Both the position numbers and the translations under genes were made by a program. From positions 29,688 through 93,687 of the forward strand of contig JBHGXW010000049.1 of the NCBI GenBank assembly GCA_041920465.1: 64,000 nt of DNA, read 5' to 3'. Positions 33,160-41,393 of the stretch are shown here, piece by piece (position 1 is the stretch's first letter; each line of letters starts with the position of its first letter). The stretch is from Brevibacillus_H sp041920465 (GTDB lineage: Bacteria > Bacillota > Bacilli > Brevibacillales > Brevibacillaceae). The notes beneath the pieces were generated by a model, which ran no database searches, was not told the DNA's origin, and saw only the letters and a program-made list of their open reading frames with translations.

Positions 33160-33393
33160 TTAATCGTCCTCCCCGTCATCCTCGTCATCCTCGTCTGTTA
33201 CATAGGTGATTGTCACTCCGAGGCTTTGCAAGAGGGCAAGAACTTCCTTGTTCAGCTCTTCATCGTACAACAGCCCCAAACTTTCCACCAGTTCCAGTTC
33301 TTCCAGATCCCCGTTTTCCGCATCCTCGATCAATTCCAAAATATCATCCAAGCCTTTTTGTTCCAAAACGGCAATGATTTCTTCTCTGGTCAT
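33160..33393 (-). CDS. Small acidic protein resembling sigma-70 region 1.1
   Basis: A 77-residue protein, MTREEIIAVLEQKGLDDILE, then SLGLLYDEELNKEVLALLQ, SLGVTITYV and a strongly acidic tail (DEDDEDDGEDD). The order of three helices with LxYDEE in the middle, ending in LGVxxxxV and an acidic run, resembles region 1.1 of primary sigma factors (LTxEEI...LexxGIxVVDE). Region 1.1 keeps free sigma off DNA. No other sigma regions are present. A poor ribosome binding site (AAAGGAAT) lies about 13 bases upstream. The assignment is from pattern only; it could be an unrelated acidic helical protein. Confidence 0.6.
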   Translation of the reverse strand: MTREEIIAVLEQKGLDDILELIEDAENGDLEELELVESLGLLYDEELNKEVLALLQSLGVTITYVTDEDDEDDGEDD

Positions 33394-33422
33394 GTTATCC
33401 GCACATTCCTTTCATTTCTGCT

Positions 33423-33452
33423 TTGAATAATTGCTTGTCCATCTTTTATAAT
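33423..33452 (+). promoter_or_regulatory. Promoter of the DUF309 gene
   Basis: TTGAAT (33423-33428) and a perfect TATAAT (33447-33452) with an 18-base spacer, about 30 bases before the start codon. Confidence 0.6.
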
Positions 33453-33483
33453 AAATGAATTATTGGAAAAACAGGAGACTTAA

Positions 33484-34011
33484 ATGATTATGTACCCACT
33501 GCCCTTTATTGATTTTCTTGCCCACTTCCACGGAGACCGCGACTATTTTGAATGTCATGAAATCTTGGAGGAGTTTTGGAAGAGCCAGCCTGCCCCGGAG
33601 CCGATTTGGGAAGGGTTGATTCAAATTGCCGTCGGTTTATACCATCATCGCCGGAACAACTTCGCAGGCGCCCAAAAAATGATTAACGGATCAATCTCCA
33701 TACTCAGGCAGAACAAGGAGCAGGTAACAGCGTTAGGGCTGGATGCCGAAAAATTGCTTAACCTGCTTGAGACGCGCCTGTCAGCGATCCAGGCAAACCA
33801 GACGTATCAAAGCATCAATCTGCCGATTACCGACGTGGGACTGCTTCAACTGTGCCAGAAACGATGTGCTGAAATGGGAAAAGAGTTCGGCGAAGCGAGC
33901 GACTGTTCCAACCTGTTCCTGATTGATAAACACAAGCTGCGCGACAGGAGCAGCATAATCGCCGAACGCAACAGGCGGCTGGAAGAGAAACGTCGAAGAA
34001 AAACCGAATAG
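33484..34011 (+). CDS. DUF309 domain protein
   Basis: A 175-residue cytoplasmic protein with the DUF309 signature FHGDRDYFECHEILEEFWK, followed by WEGLIQIAVGLYHHRRNNFAGA. The helical domain occupies about residues 5-105, with conserved His/Glu/Asp suggestive of a buried polar site. The C-terminal third is basic (KHKLRDR, then RNRRLEEKRRRKTE), and may bind nucleic acid. Function is unknown. ACAGGAG lies six bases before the ATG. It converges with the CPBP protease gene, 29 bases away, with no clear terminator between. Confidence 0.82.
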   Translation: MIMYPLPFIDFLAHFHGDRDYFECHEILEEFWKSQPAPEPIWEGLIQIAVGLYHHRRNNFAGAQKMINGSISILRQNKEQVTALGLDAEKLLNLLETRLSAIQANQTYQSINLPITDVGLLQLCQKRCAEMGKEFGEASDCSNLFLIDKHKLRDRSSIIAERNRRLEEKRRRKTE

Positions 34012-34040
34012 TTCCCGCGTCTTCCAAGCGGTCCATATTC

Positions 34041-34739
34041 TCACTTTCCTTCCATTACCCAGTTAAGCAGCGATACCATAAGGCCAAGGTCGACCAGCAA
34101 ATGGCTGAGCCAAGCAGCCAGCATGCCTTGGTAGGCTCTGGTCAGGACAGCCCAAAAGCAGCCGATCCCCCAAGCTAAGAGAGCGACGATGATCCCCCAC
34201 TTCCAGCCAAACAGCGCAACGCCTATCAACAGGTGATACGAACAAAAGAAGAAGCTGCTTAACAAGACCGCCCGTCTCCACGGTACATAACGGCAAAGCC
34301 TCGGCAGCATAAAACCGCGCCACAGCAGCTCTTCAAAGAACGAATTGCCTACCGTCATATAGATGACAAACAGCCAGAGCCAGTCTTCGGTCAGCCCCCA
34401 GGAGGCCAGAACCTGGCGAATCCAGGCAGGCTGGACTCCCGTTTGAAGCAGCAAATAAAAGCCGGCCATTACTCCTGCAAACAAGATAATTCCACTGCCG
34501 ATTCCTGCGGCCACCGCCTGCAACATCCTGACGGGACGTTTGATGGCGATAGCTTGCCAATTCACCTTCAGCCTTCCCTCCATGAGGCCGTGAATGACCG
34601 GGATGCCTAAACAGGTTACAAGATGAAAGGCAATAAATGCGATCATGATACTATGGCGGACAAACAAGCTGTAGTAGATCGCCAAGACCGCCATCATTGC
34701 ATACGTGACGTACAGCAGGAGGGAGGTTCGTCCACCCAT
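34041..34739 (-). CDS. CPBP (CAAX/bacteriocin-processing) intramembrane metalloprotease
   Basis: A 232-residue membrane protein with about six hydrophobic segments. The ABI/CPBP motifs are EELLWRGFMLPRL (two Glu and Arg), FFCSYHLLIGV (second motif with His) and LAAWLSHLLVDLG (third motif with His). Family members cleave prenylated proteins, bacteriocins or anti-sigma factors in the membrane, but most in Bacilli have unknown substrates. GAAGGGAG lies upstream of the ATG. The promoter is not clear in the 330-base gap upstream. Confidence 0.85.
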   Translation of the reverse strand: MGGRTSLLLYVTYAMMAVLAIYYSLFVRHSIMIAFIAFHLVTCLGIPVIHGLMEGRLKVNWQAIAIKRPVRMLQAVAAGIGSGIILFAGVMAGFYLLLQTGVQPAWIRQVLASWGLTEDWLWLFVIYMTVGNSFFEELLWRGFMLPRLCRYVPWRRAVLLSSFFFCSYHLLIGVALFGWKWGIIVALLAWGIGCFWAVLTRAYQGMLAAWLSHLLVDLGLMVSLLNWVMEGK

Positions 34740-34824
34740 ACCACCACTCCCTTCTCGTCTTGTAAGAAGCCCACTCGACTATCCCTAACGCTTCGTCGAG
34801 CGTAGCCCCAAGCCCAAAGTTCAT
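34651..34824 (-). CDS. Doubtful small ORF overlapping the CPBP start
   Basis: A 57-residue frame starting MNFGLGATLDEALGIVEWAS with GGAG eight bases upstream, overlapping the first 89 bases of the CPBP gene in another frame. Its upstream half (34740-34824) reads as a sensible amphipathic peptide with Trp/Tyr/Arg (TRREWWYGWTN). A possible promoter, TTGTCT-18-TATACC, lies near 34865-34895. It could be a short leader peptide coupled to the protease. I do not recognise it, and chance is possible. Confidence 0.25.
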   Translation of the reverse strand: MNFGLGATLDEALGIVEWASYKTRREWWYGWTNLPPAVRHVCNDGGLGDLLQLVCPP

Positions 34825-35068
34825 CTTAGTATCTCCACTGCTTGTAAATTCCACTCAACCCGGTATACAAGGACTTGCCACAAAAAGACAAAAATCAATC
34901 GATGTCCGCCAATATCAGAAGATGTATCCAGCTGTCGGCGCATAAGCTGGAATGTGAGTGAATTGGCACCTGATTTTACACATTTTCAATGGCGATTTAG
35001 TGTATAATTGTGTAGACTAATACGGAAAGACATGTTCGTTCTGATGTAAAGGGAAAGGAGAAGAAATC
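34740..35068. other. Gap of about 330 bases between the CPBP and ccdC genes
   Basis: The only signals I see are the doubtful leader ORF (34651-34824, minus), a weak minus-strand promoter near 34865-34895 and a perfect TATAAT at 35003-35008 on the plus strand for ccdC. No RNA gene or repeat was recognised. Confidence 0.5.
35003..35008 (+). promoter_or_regulatory. -10 element of ccdC
   Basis: A perfect TATAAT preceded directly by TG lies about 60 bases before the GTG start. No good -35 is visible at 16-18 bases. Confidence 0.45.
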
Positions 35069-35548
35069 GTGTTGCAGATGATTTCACCAGCTGTATTGGG
35101 TACGATTATTGCGATTTTCATGTTCGTCACGGTGATCATCGTCCGTCTGCGGGCAGCCAAAAAACCGGTATCAAGCATGAAAATTATTGCACCGCCGCTG
35201 TTTATGTCGACGGGTTTTGCCATGTTCCACTTTCCTGAAGTGGTAACACCTCTTTCTTACGACTTGATTGCTTTTTGTGTCGGCACGTTGTTTTCCATTC
35301 CGCTGATCTTGTCTTCCAGATTCGAGATCGTGGATAACGAAATTTATCTTCGCCGCTCGAAAGCGTTTATCGGGATATTGCTTGCCTTGTTTGTGATCCG
35401 CTTGATTGTCAAGCTATACGTGGGCGATGTATTTACCCCGATGCAGACAGCCGGTTTGTTCTTCGTGCTTGCCTTCGGGATGATCGTTCCTTGGCGTGTG
35501 GCCATGTTTATCACGTATCGCCAGAAGCTGAAATTCAAGCGTTTTTAA
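35069..35548 (+). CDS. ccdC: CcdC-family membrane protein (DUF1453)
   Basis: An integral membrane protein of 159 residues with four helices (starting TIIAIFMFVTVIIV). The conserved part RLRAAKKPVSSMKIIAPPLFMSTGF and the later RSKAFI and VPWRVAMFITYRQKLK match CcdC of Bacillus, encoded near cytochrome c maturation genes there. No ccdA or other maturation genes are nearby here, and the role is unclear. The start is GTG with AAAGGAG eight bases upstream. A strong terminator follows. Confidence 0.83.
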   Translation: MLQMISPAVLGTIIAIFMFVTVIIVRLRAAKKPVSSMKIIAPPLFMSTGFAMFHFPEVVTPLSYDLIAFCVGTLFSIPLILSSRFEIVDNEIYLRRSKAFIGILLALFVIRLIVKLYVGDVFTPMQTAGLFFVLAFGMIVPWRVAMFITYRQKLKFKRF

Positions 35549-35566
35549 GCAATAGCAACAAAAAGC

Positions 35567-35598
35567 CGCAGCCCCTGATGATTCAGGGGCTCTTTTTC
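35567..35598 (+). terminator. Terminator of ccdC
   Basis: A perfect 9-bp stem, AGCCCCTGA/TCAGGGGCT (35570-35578 with 35583-35591), followed by CTTTTTC. Confidence 0.85.
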
Positions 35599-35624
35599 GT
35601 TCCATAATGAAAAATATAGATATT

Positions 35625-35670
35625 AAATTAAAAAGCTCCTGATTTGTGATCTCATCCACAAGTCAGGAGC
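35625..35670 (-). terminator. Terminator of the pyrimidine operon
   Basis: A 14-bp stem with one mismatch (35635-35648 with 35657-35670) is followed on the minus strand by TTTTTAATTT. It begins 6 bases after the pyrE stop codon. Confidence 0.85.
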
Positions 35671-35676
35671 CTAATC

Positions 35677-36321
35677 TTATTCCCCGTAAAACGTCCGGGG
35701 AGACTTGCGCCACTCAGCCAACAGCCGCTCTTGTTCTGGAGTAATCATGCCTGATTCCGATGCTGTTTGCAGGAGAGCGGTGTAATGGGATAAAGTGGTG
35801 AAGGCGATCCCCGCATCGGCAAACTGTTTCTCTGCCTCTGGGAATTGGTAAGAGAAAATGGCAACCACGCCCAATACCTCTCCTCCTTCCGCCTGTACCG
35901 CTTGCGCCGCTTTCAGCGAGCTTCCGCCGGTAGAGATCAAATCTTCAATGACGACTGCCTTTTGGCCGGCGAGCAGTTGTCCCTCAATCTGGTTTTGGCG
36001 CCCGTGTCCTTTTGCCTTGTCACGGACGTAGATCATCGGCAGGTTCATCCTCTCCGCCACCCATGCAGCATGCGGGATGCCTGCTGTGGCTGTTCCCGCG
36101 ATCACTTCCGCATCGGGAAAACGCTCTTTGATCACGCTGACAAATCCGTCTGCGATCAGGCTGCGAACCTCGGGATACGACATGGTAATCCGGTTGTCGC
36201 AGTAGATCGGTGATTTGATGCCGGATGTCCAGGTGAACGGTTCATCCGGGCGCAGGTGTACGGCTTTAATCTCCAATAAACTGGCGGCAATTTGTTTGGC
36301 TATCTGTATCTGAACTGTCAC
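35677..36321 (-). CDS. pyrE: Orotate phosphoribosyltransferase
   Basis: Adds ribose 5-phosphate from PRPP to orotate, giving orotidine 5'-phosphate. The 214 residues show FTWTSGIKSPIYCDNR near the N-terminus and the PRPP-binding motif KAVVIEDLISTGGSSLKAA. Length is typical. It is last in the operon; its start overlaps the pyrF stop by 4 bases, and a terminator follows. Confidence 0.95.
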   Translation of the reverse strand: MTVQIQIAKQIAASLLEIKAVHLRPDEPFTWTSGIKSPIYCDNRITMSYPEVRSLIADGFVSVIKERFPDAEVIAGTATAGIPHAAWVAERMNLPMIYVRDKAKGHGRQNQIEGQLLAGQKAVVIEDLISTGGSSLKAAQAVQAEGGEVLGVVAIFSYQFPEAEKQFADAGIAFTTLSHYTALLQTASESGMITPEQERLLAEWRKSPRTFYGE

Positions 36322-37058
36322 GATTTTCTCCCCTTTGCATCAGAGCTTCCCTGAATGGCCGAAATCATCATTTCCCATGCCTGAAGCGGGTCAGGCTGAG
36401 CGGTGATCGCCCGGCCAACCACGATATAATCGCTTCCCATGGCAAATGCCTGTTCAGGCGTGGTAATTCGTGTCTGGTCGTCCTGGGCGGAACCTTTTGG
36501 CCGGATGCCGGGCGTTACCGTCAGTAGGGAACCATTGAAAATTTCTTTGATCATGGGAACTTCCAATGGGGAGGCTACAATGCCGTCCAGGCCCGCTTTT
36601 TTGGTCAAAGCGGCGTAAGCGGCTACCGTGTCTTGGATGCTGCCCGAAATGCCCAATTGATCGTTCAGCATCTGCTGGCTTGTGCTGGTCAGCATGGTCA
36701 CGGCAATCAAGAGCGGGCGGCGGGAACCAGCGGGGGTTCCCTGCTCCAATCCTTCTTTCGCCGCTGCCATCATTTCGATACCGCCTGCCACGTGAACATT
36801 CACCATGTCGGCACCCAAACGGGCCAAACTGCGCATCGCTCCTTTGGCGGTGTTGGGAATGTCGTGCACTTTCAGGTCGACAAACACCTGAAAGCCCTGC
36901 TCCTTCAAGAATTGCACAATGCCTGGCCCCTCGGCGTAGAACAGTTCCATTCCTACTTTCACGTATTGTACATGGCCTGATAAGCGAGACAAGCAGTTCT
37001 CTACTTCCCGTTTGTTTGCGAAATCAAGCGCGAGAATGATGCGATCTGAAACACTCAT
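36318..37058 (-). CDS. pyrF: Orotidine 5'-phosphate decarboxylase
   Basis: Converts OMP to UMP, the final step of de novo synthesis. The 246-residue barrel shows LALDFANKREVENCL and the catalytic Lys/Asp array FVDLKVHDIPNTAKGAM, then VTPGIRPKG and IVVGRAITAQPDP. It follows carB after 26 bases. In Bacillus pyrK and pyrD lie between carB and pyrF; they are absent here. It is coupled to pyrE by a 4-base overlap. Confidence 0.95.
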   Translation of the reverse strand: MSVSDRIILALDFANKREVENCLSRLSGHVQYVKVGMELFYAEGPGIVQFLKEQGFQVFVDLKVHDIPNTAKGAMRSLARLGADMVNVHVAGGIEMMAAAKEGLEQGTPAGSRRPLLIAVTMLTSTSQQMLNDQLGISGSIQDTVAAYAALTKKAGLDGIVASPLEVPMIKEIFNGSLLTVTPGIRPKGSAQDDQTRITTPEQAFAMGSDYIVVGRAITAQPDPLQAWEMMISAIQGSSDAKGRKS

Positions 37059-37084
37059 TCTTTTGCCTCCCCTTGATCAGTTGT

Positions 37085-40000
37085 TTACAAAACCGCCGCT
37101 GTCACTTTGCCGAAACGCTGTTCAGGCATGGCTTCGGTCGAGAATGAGATGGTTTCCAGAACGTGCAGCAGCGCCTTGGCGGTATCGAGTGAGGTTAAGC
37201 AAACCGCTCCATTCTCCACAGCTTCCCGGCGAATTTTGAAACCGTCACGCGCCGGTGTTTTTCCTTTGGTCAATGTATTTAAAACAATGTTTACCTGGCC
37301 TGTTCTGATTTCATCCAGCAGGTTTGGTGTGCCTTCGGATAATTTTTGCACCGTTCTGACAGACAAGCCTGCTTTCGTAAGGTAGGCTGCTGTTCCTTCT
37401 GTGGCAACCACCTTGAAGCCAAGCTGATAGAAACGGCGTACAATGTCCAGCGCTTCTTCCTTGTCTTTATCCGCCACGGTTACCAGGAGCGAACCGTGTG
37501 TCGGAATGTTCATGCCTGCTGCCACCAGTCCTTTGTAGAGTGCCTTGGCCAGTGTACGCTCACGCCCCATTACCTCGCCTGTTGACTTCATCTCCGGACC
37601 AAGCGTAATGTCTACCCGGCGCAGCTTGGCGAAGGAGAAGACCGGAACTTTGACCGACACCATCTGCTCTTCCGGATGGTATCCAGGAGTAAATCCTTGA
37701 GCCGGGATGCTGTGTCCCAGAATTGCCTTCGTCGCGATATTGGCCATCGGGATGCCTGTCACCTTGGAGAGGAACGGCACCGTACGGGAGGAACGCGGAT
37801 TTACTTCAATCACGTATGGACGATTCTTGTAGATGACGAATTGGATGTTTAAAAGTCCTTTAATTTGCAGAGCCCGTGCCAGTCTGGTCGTCATCTCGAT
37901 CAGTTCCTGCTTGATCTCTGGCGACAAGGATTGCGGCGGATATACGGCAATCGAGTCACCGGAGTGGACTCCTGCCCGCTCAATATGCTCCATGATTCCT
38001 GGAATCAGGACGTTTTCGCCGTCAGAGATCGCGTCAACCTCCGCTTCCGTGCCCAGCATGTAACGGTCGATCAATACCGGATGCTCGGGGTTTACTTTTA
38101 CCGCCTGCTCCATGTAGGCCAACAGCTCACCCTCGTTGTAGACGATTTCCATCGCGCGGCCACCCAATACGTATGATGGGCGTACCAGGACAGGGAAGCC
38201 AAGGCTCTCTGCCGCTCCGACCGCTTCTTCCACGGAGGTGACGGTTTTGCCCGGCGGCTGTGCCAGATTAAGCTCTCTCAGCAGAGCTTCAAATTTTTCG
38301 CGGTTTTCGGCTGCATCAATGTTTTCCAGGCTGGTGCCGAGGATTCTGACCCCGCGTTTGGACAATTTGTCCGCCAGGTTGATGGCTGTCTGACCGCCGA
38401 ATTGGACGATAACGCCCTCCGGTTTTTCCTTGTCGATGATGTTCATGACATCCTCAATGTAGAGCGGTTCGAAGTAGAGGCGGTCCGACGTGTTGAAGTC
38501 GGTCGATACGGTTTCCGGATTGTTGTTGATAATAACCGCTTCATAGCCCGCTTCTTTGATCGCCCATACAGCGTGCACAGTCGCGTAGTCGAACTCGATG
38601 CCCTGTCCGATGCGGATCGGGCCGGAACCAAGCACGATAATGCTTTTCTTGCCTGTCTCGATACGTTCGTCCTCCTGCTCATAAGTGGAGTAGTAATATG
38701 GCGTTTGCGCCTCGAATTCGGCTGCGCAGGTGTCCACCATTTTGTACACGGGAACGAGTCCCTTCTGCTCGCGTGACTTGCGGATTTCCTCTTCCGTACT
38801 GCCGGTAAGCTCGGCGATTTTGCGATCAGTGAAGCCCATCCGCTTCGCCTGGTAAAGGTTTTCTTCTGTTGCCCCGAACTCTCTCAACACATTTTCAAAC
38901 TGGATGATTTTCTCGATTTTGTGCAGGAAGAAGAAGTCGATTTTGGTCAGCTCGTGAATCTCAGTTACGGTCATGCCGCGGCGCAGCGCTTCGGCAATCG
39001 TGAACAAACGCTCATCGTCGGCGATTTTGATTCGTTCCGGCAACATCTCAGTTGGAATTTGCTTTGCCTCTTTCGACTCCAGGTGGTAGCAGCCAACCTC
39101 CAAGGAGCGAACTGCCTTGAGAATCGATTCTTCGAAGGTGCGCCCAATCGCCATGACTTCCCCTGTCGCCTTCATCTGTGTGCCCAGTCGGCGGTTGGCT
39201 GACTGGAACTTGTCGAACGGCCAGCGCGGAATTTTGCTTACCACGTAGTCGATGGTTGGCTCAAAGCAAGCGTAGGTTTGTCCGGTTACCGGATTTTTCA
39301 ATTCATCCAGGGTGTAACCGATGGCGATTTTGGCTGCCATTTTGGCGATCGGGTAGCCTGTCGCTTTAGAGGCGAGTGCGGATGAACGGCTTACGCGCGG
39401 ATTTACCTCGATCACGTAGTATTGGAAGCTGTGCGGATCAAGCGCGTATTGGACGTTGCAGCCGCCTTCGATGCCCAGCGCGCGGATAATCTTGAGCGCG
39501 GATGAACGAAGCATCTGGTATTCCCGGTCAGACAGGGTTTGGCTTGGAGCCACCACGATGGAATCGCCTGTGTGGACGCCGACAGGGTCGATGTTTTCCA
39601 TGTTACATACGACGATGCAATTGTCGTTGGCATCGCGCATTACTTCATACTCAATCTCTTTCATGCCGGCGATGCTTTTCTCAATCAGGCATTGGGTAAT
39701 CGGAGAGTATTTTAGTCCGCTTGCGACGATTTCACGCAAGCTTTCTTCGTCTTCACAAATCCCGCCGCCTGTTCCGCCAAGCGTGTAAGCGGGACGGACA
39801 ATCAGGGGGTATCCGATTTCGTTGGCAAAATCAATCGCCTCTTCCACTGTGGAGACGATAACGGATTCCGGAACAGGCTCACCCAATTCGTTCATCAAGG
39901 CACGGAACAAATCGCGGTCTTCCGCCTGTTTGATGGAAGAAAGCCTGGTCCCTAACAGCTTTACGTTTTCTTGCTCCAGCACGCCTGCTTCCGCCAAAGC

Positions 40001-40300
40001 AACTGCCATGTTCAGGCCGGTCTGCCCGCCAAGTGTCGGAAGCAGTCCGTCCGGTTTTTCCTGGCGAATCACCTGTGCGACGAACTCAGGCGTGATCGGT
40101 TCGATGTATACTCTATCTGCCATGTTGGTGTCGGTCATGATGGTGGCCGGATTGGAGTTGATCAAGACGACTTCCATGCCTTCTTCTTTCAGTGCCTGGC
40201 ATGCTTGTGTACCGGCGTAGTCAAACTCGGCCGCTTGACCGATGACGATCGGACCTGAACCAATGACGAGAATTTTTTTGAGATTATCTAGTTTTGGCAT
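37085..40300 (-). CDS. carB: Carbamoyl-phosphate synthase, large subunit (pyrimidine-specific)
   Basis: The 1071-residue synthetase subunit makes carbamoyl phosphate from bicarbonate, ATP and the ammonia channelled from CarA. Two homologous ATP-grasp halves are visible (GSGPIVIGQAAEFDYAGTQA at the N-terminus and GSGPIRIGQGIEFDYATVHA near residue 560), and the C-terminal MGS-like regulatory domain (about 930-1071) begins LLVTVADKDKEEA. In Bacillus this domain binds UMP and PRPP. Also called pyrAB. The start overlaps the end of carA by 17 bases. Confidence 0.96.
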   Translation of the reverse strand: MPKLDNLKKILVIGSGPIVIGQAAEFDYAGTQACQALKEEGMEVVLINSNPATIMTDTNMADRVYIEPITPEFVAQVIRQEKPDGLLPTLGGQTGLNMAVALAEAGVLEQENVKLLGTRLSSIKQAEDRDLFRALMNELGEPVPESVIVSTVEEAIDFANEIGYPLIVRPAYTLGGTGGGICEDEESLREIVASGLKYSPITQCLIEKSIAGMKEIEYEVMRDANDNCIVVCNMENIDPVGVHTGDSIVVAPSQTLSDREYQMLRSSALKIIRALGIEGGCNVQYALDPHSFQYYVIEVNPRVSRSSALASKATGYPIAKMAAKIAIGYTLDELKNPVTGQTYACFEPTIDYVVSKIPRWPFDKFQSANRRLGTQMKATGEVMAIGRTFEESILKAVRSLEVGCYHLESKEAKQIPTEMLPERIKIADDERLFTIAEALRRGMTVTEIHELTKIDFFFLHKIEKIIQFENVLREFGATEENLYQAKRMGFTDRKIAELTGSTEEEIRKSREQKGLVPVYKMVDTCAAEFEAQTPYYYSTYEQEDERIETGKKSIIVLGSGPIRIGQGIEFDYATVHAVWAIKEAGYEAVIINNNPETVSTDFNTSDRLYFEPLYIEDVMNIIDKEKPEGVIVQFGGQTAINLADKLSKRGVRILGTSLENIDAAENREKFEALLRELNLAQPPGKTVTSVEEAVGAAESLGFPVLVRPSYVLGGRAMEIVYNEGELLAYMEQAVKVNPEHPVLIDRYMLGTEAEVDAISDGENVLIPGIMEHIERAGVHSGDSIAVYPPQSLSPEIKQELIEMTTRLARALQIKGLLNIQFVIYKNRPYVIEVNPRSSRTVPFLSKVTGIPMANIATKAILGHSIPAQGFTPGYHPEEQMVSVKVPVFSFAKLRRVDITLGPEMKSTGEVMGRERTLAKALYKGLVAAGMNIPTHGSLLVTVADKDKEEALDIVRRFYQLGFKVVATEGTAAYLTKAGLSVRTVQKLSEGTPNLLDEIRTGQVNIVLNTLTKGKTPARDGFKIRREAVENGAVCLTSLDTAKALLHVLETISFSTEAMPEQRFGKVTAAVL

Positions 40301-41381
40301 ATGCTTTCTCCTCCTTGGCGGTTTCGATCATTTGGATGAAACGGTCAAACAGATATCCGGAATCGTACGGGCCTGGAGCCGCTTCCGGGTGGTACTGGAC
40401 CGAGAATGCCTGCTTGGAAGCGTCGCGCAATCCTTCAATCGTTCCGTCGTTTAGCGCGATATGCGTCACTTCCAGACCGGTGCCGGCAATCGAATCTTGT
40501 GTCACGGCATAGCCGTGGTTTTGCGAGGTAATATAGGTGCGTCCTGTGGTTAATTCCTTCACCGGATGGTTTCCGCCGCGATGGCCGAACTTCATTTTTT
40601 CGGTGTCTGCTCCTGATGCGAGCGCGAACAGTTGGTGTCCCAGGCAGATTCCAAACAGCGGATACTCACCCAAAATATCTTTGATCATGCTGATCGCCTG
40701 CGGTACGTCCTTCGGGTCGCCGGGGCCGTTGGAGAGCAGGATGCCATCTGGTTGAATCCGGCGAATCTCGTCAGCGGTCACATTGTACGGCACAACCACG
40801 ACGTCACAGCCGCGTTTGGTCAATTCACGCAGAATTCCATGCTTGGAACCGAAGTCAACCAATACCACGCGGTGCCCTGTTCCGGGGCAGCTAAACACGC
40901 TTTTGGTAGATACGCGGTCTACCTGATCTCTCATTAATGAAGACGCTTTGAGCGAGGCGACAAGTTCTTCCGTCGGCGTGTCACTGGTGGTGATAAGTCC
41001 GCGAAGCGTTCCGTAGTGGCGGATTTTGCGCGTCAGCATCCGGGTATCCACCCCGGCGATGCCCGGAATCTCATATGCTTTCAAAAGTTCGTCAAGAGTT
41101 TGCGTGTTTCGCCAGTTGCTTGGCAAATCGCACTGCTCTCTTACAACAAACCCGTGAATGAACGGGCGTACAGCTTCGAAGTCATCCCGATTGATGCCGT
41201 AGTTGCCGATCAGAGGGTACGTCATGACGACGATTTGTCCGCAGTAGGATGGATCGGAGAGTACCTCCTGATAGCCTGTCAAACCTGTATTAAACACAAC
41301 CTCACCCAATGTTTCGGTTGCTGCGCCAAACGATGTGCCGATGCATTCTGTTCCGTCTTCGAGAATCAATCTTGCTCGCAT
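40284..41381 (-). CDS. carA: Carbamoyl-phosphate synthase, small (glutaminase) subunit
   Basis: Hydrolyses glutamine and passes ammonia to CarB. The 365 residues have the CarA N-terminal domain (MRARLILEDGTECIGTSFGA, then GEVVFNTGLTGYQEVLSDP) and a class I glutamine amidotransferase domain with LSNGPGDP, FGICLGHQLFALA (nucleophile Cys) and the His-Glu pair in VQYHPEAAPGP. Also called pyrAA. It is 12 bases downstream of pyrC. Confidence 0.95.
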   Translation of the reverse strand: MRARLILEDGTECIGTSFGAATETLGEVVFNTGLTGYQEVLSDPSYCGQIVVMTYPLIGNYGINRDDFEAVRPFIHGFVVREQCDLPSNWRNTQTLDELLKAYEIPGIAGVDTRMLTRKIRHYGTLRGLITTSDTPTEELVASLKASSLMRDQVDRVSTKSVFSCPGTGHRVVLVDFGSKHGILRELTKRGCDVVVVPYNVTADEIRRIQPDGILLSNGPGDPKDVPQAISMIKDILGEYPLFGICLGHQLFALASGADTEKMKFGHRGGNHPVKELTTGRTYITSQNHGYAVTQDSIAGTGLEVTHIALNDGTIEGLRDASKQAFSVQYHPEAAPGPYDSGYLFDRFIQMIETAKEEKAYAKTR

Positions 41382-41393
41382 GATATCTCCCCC

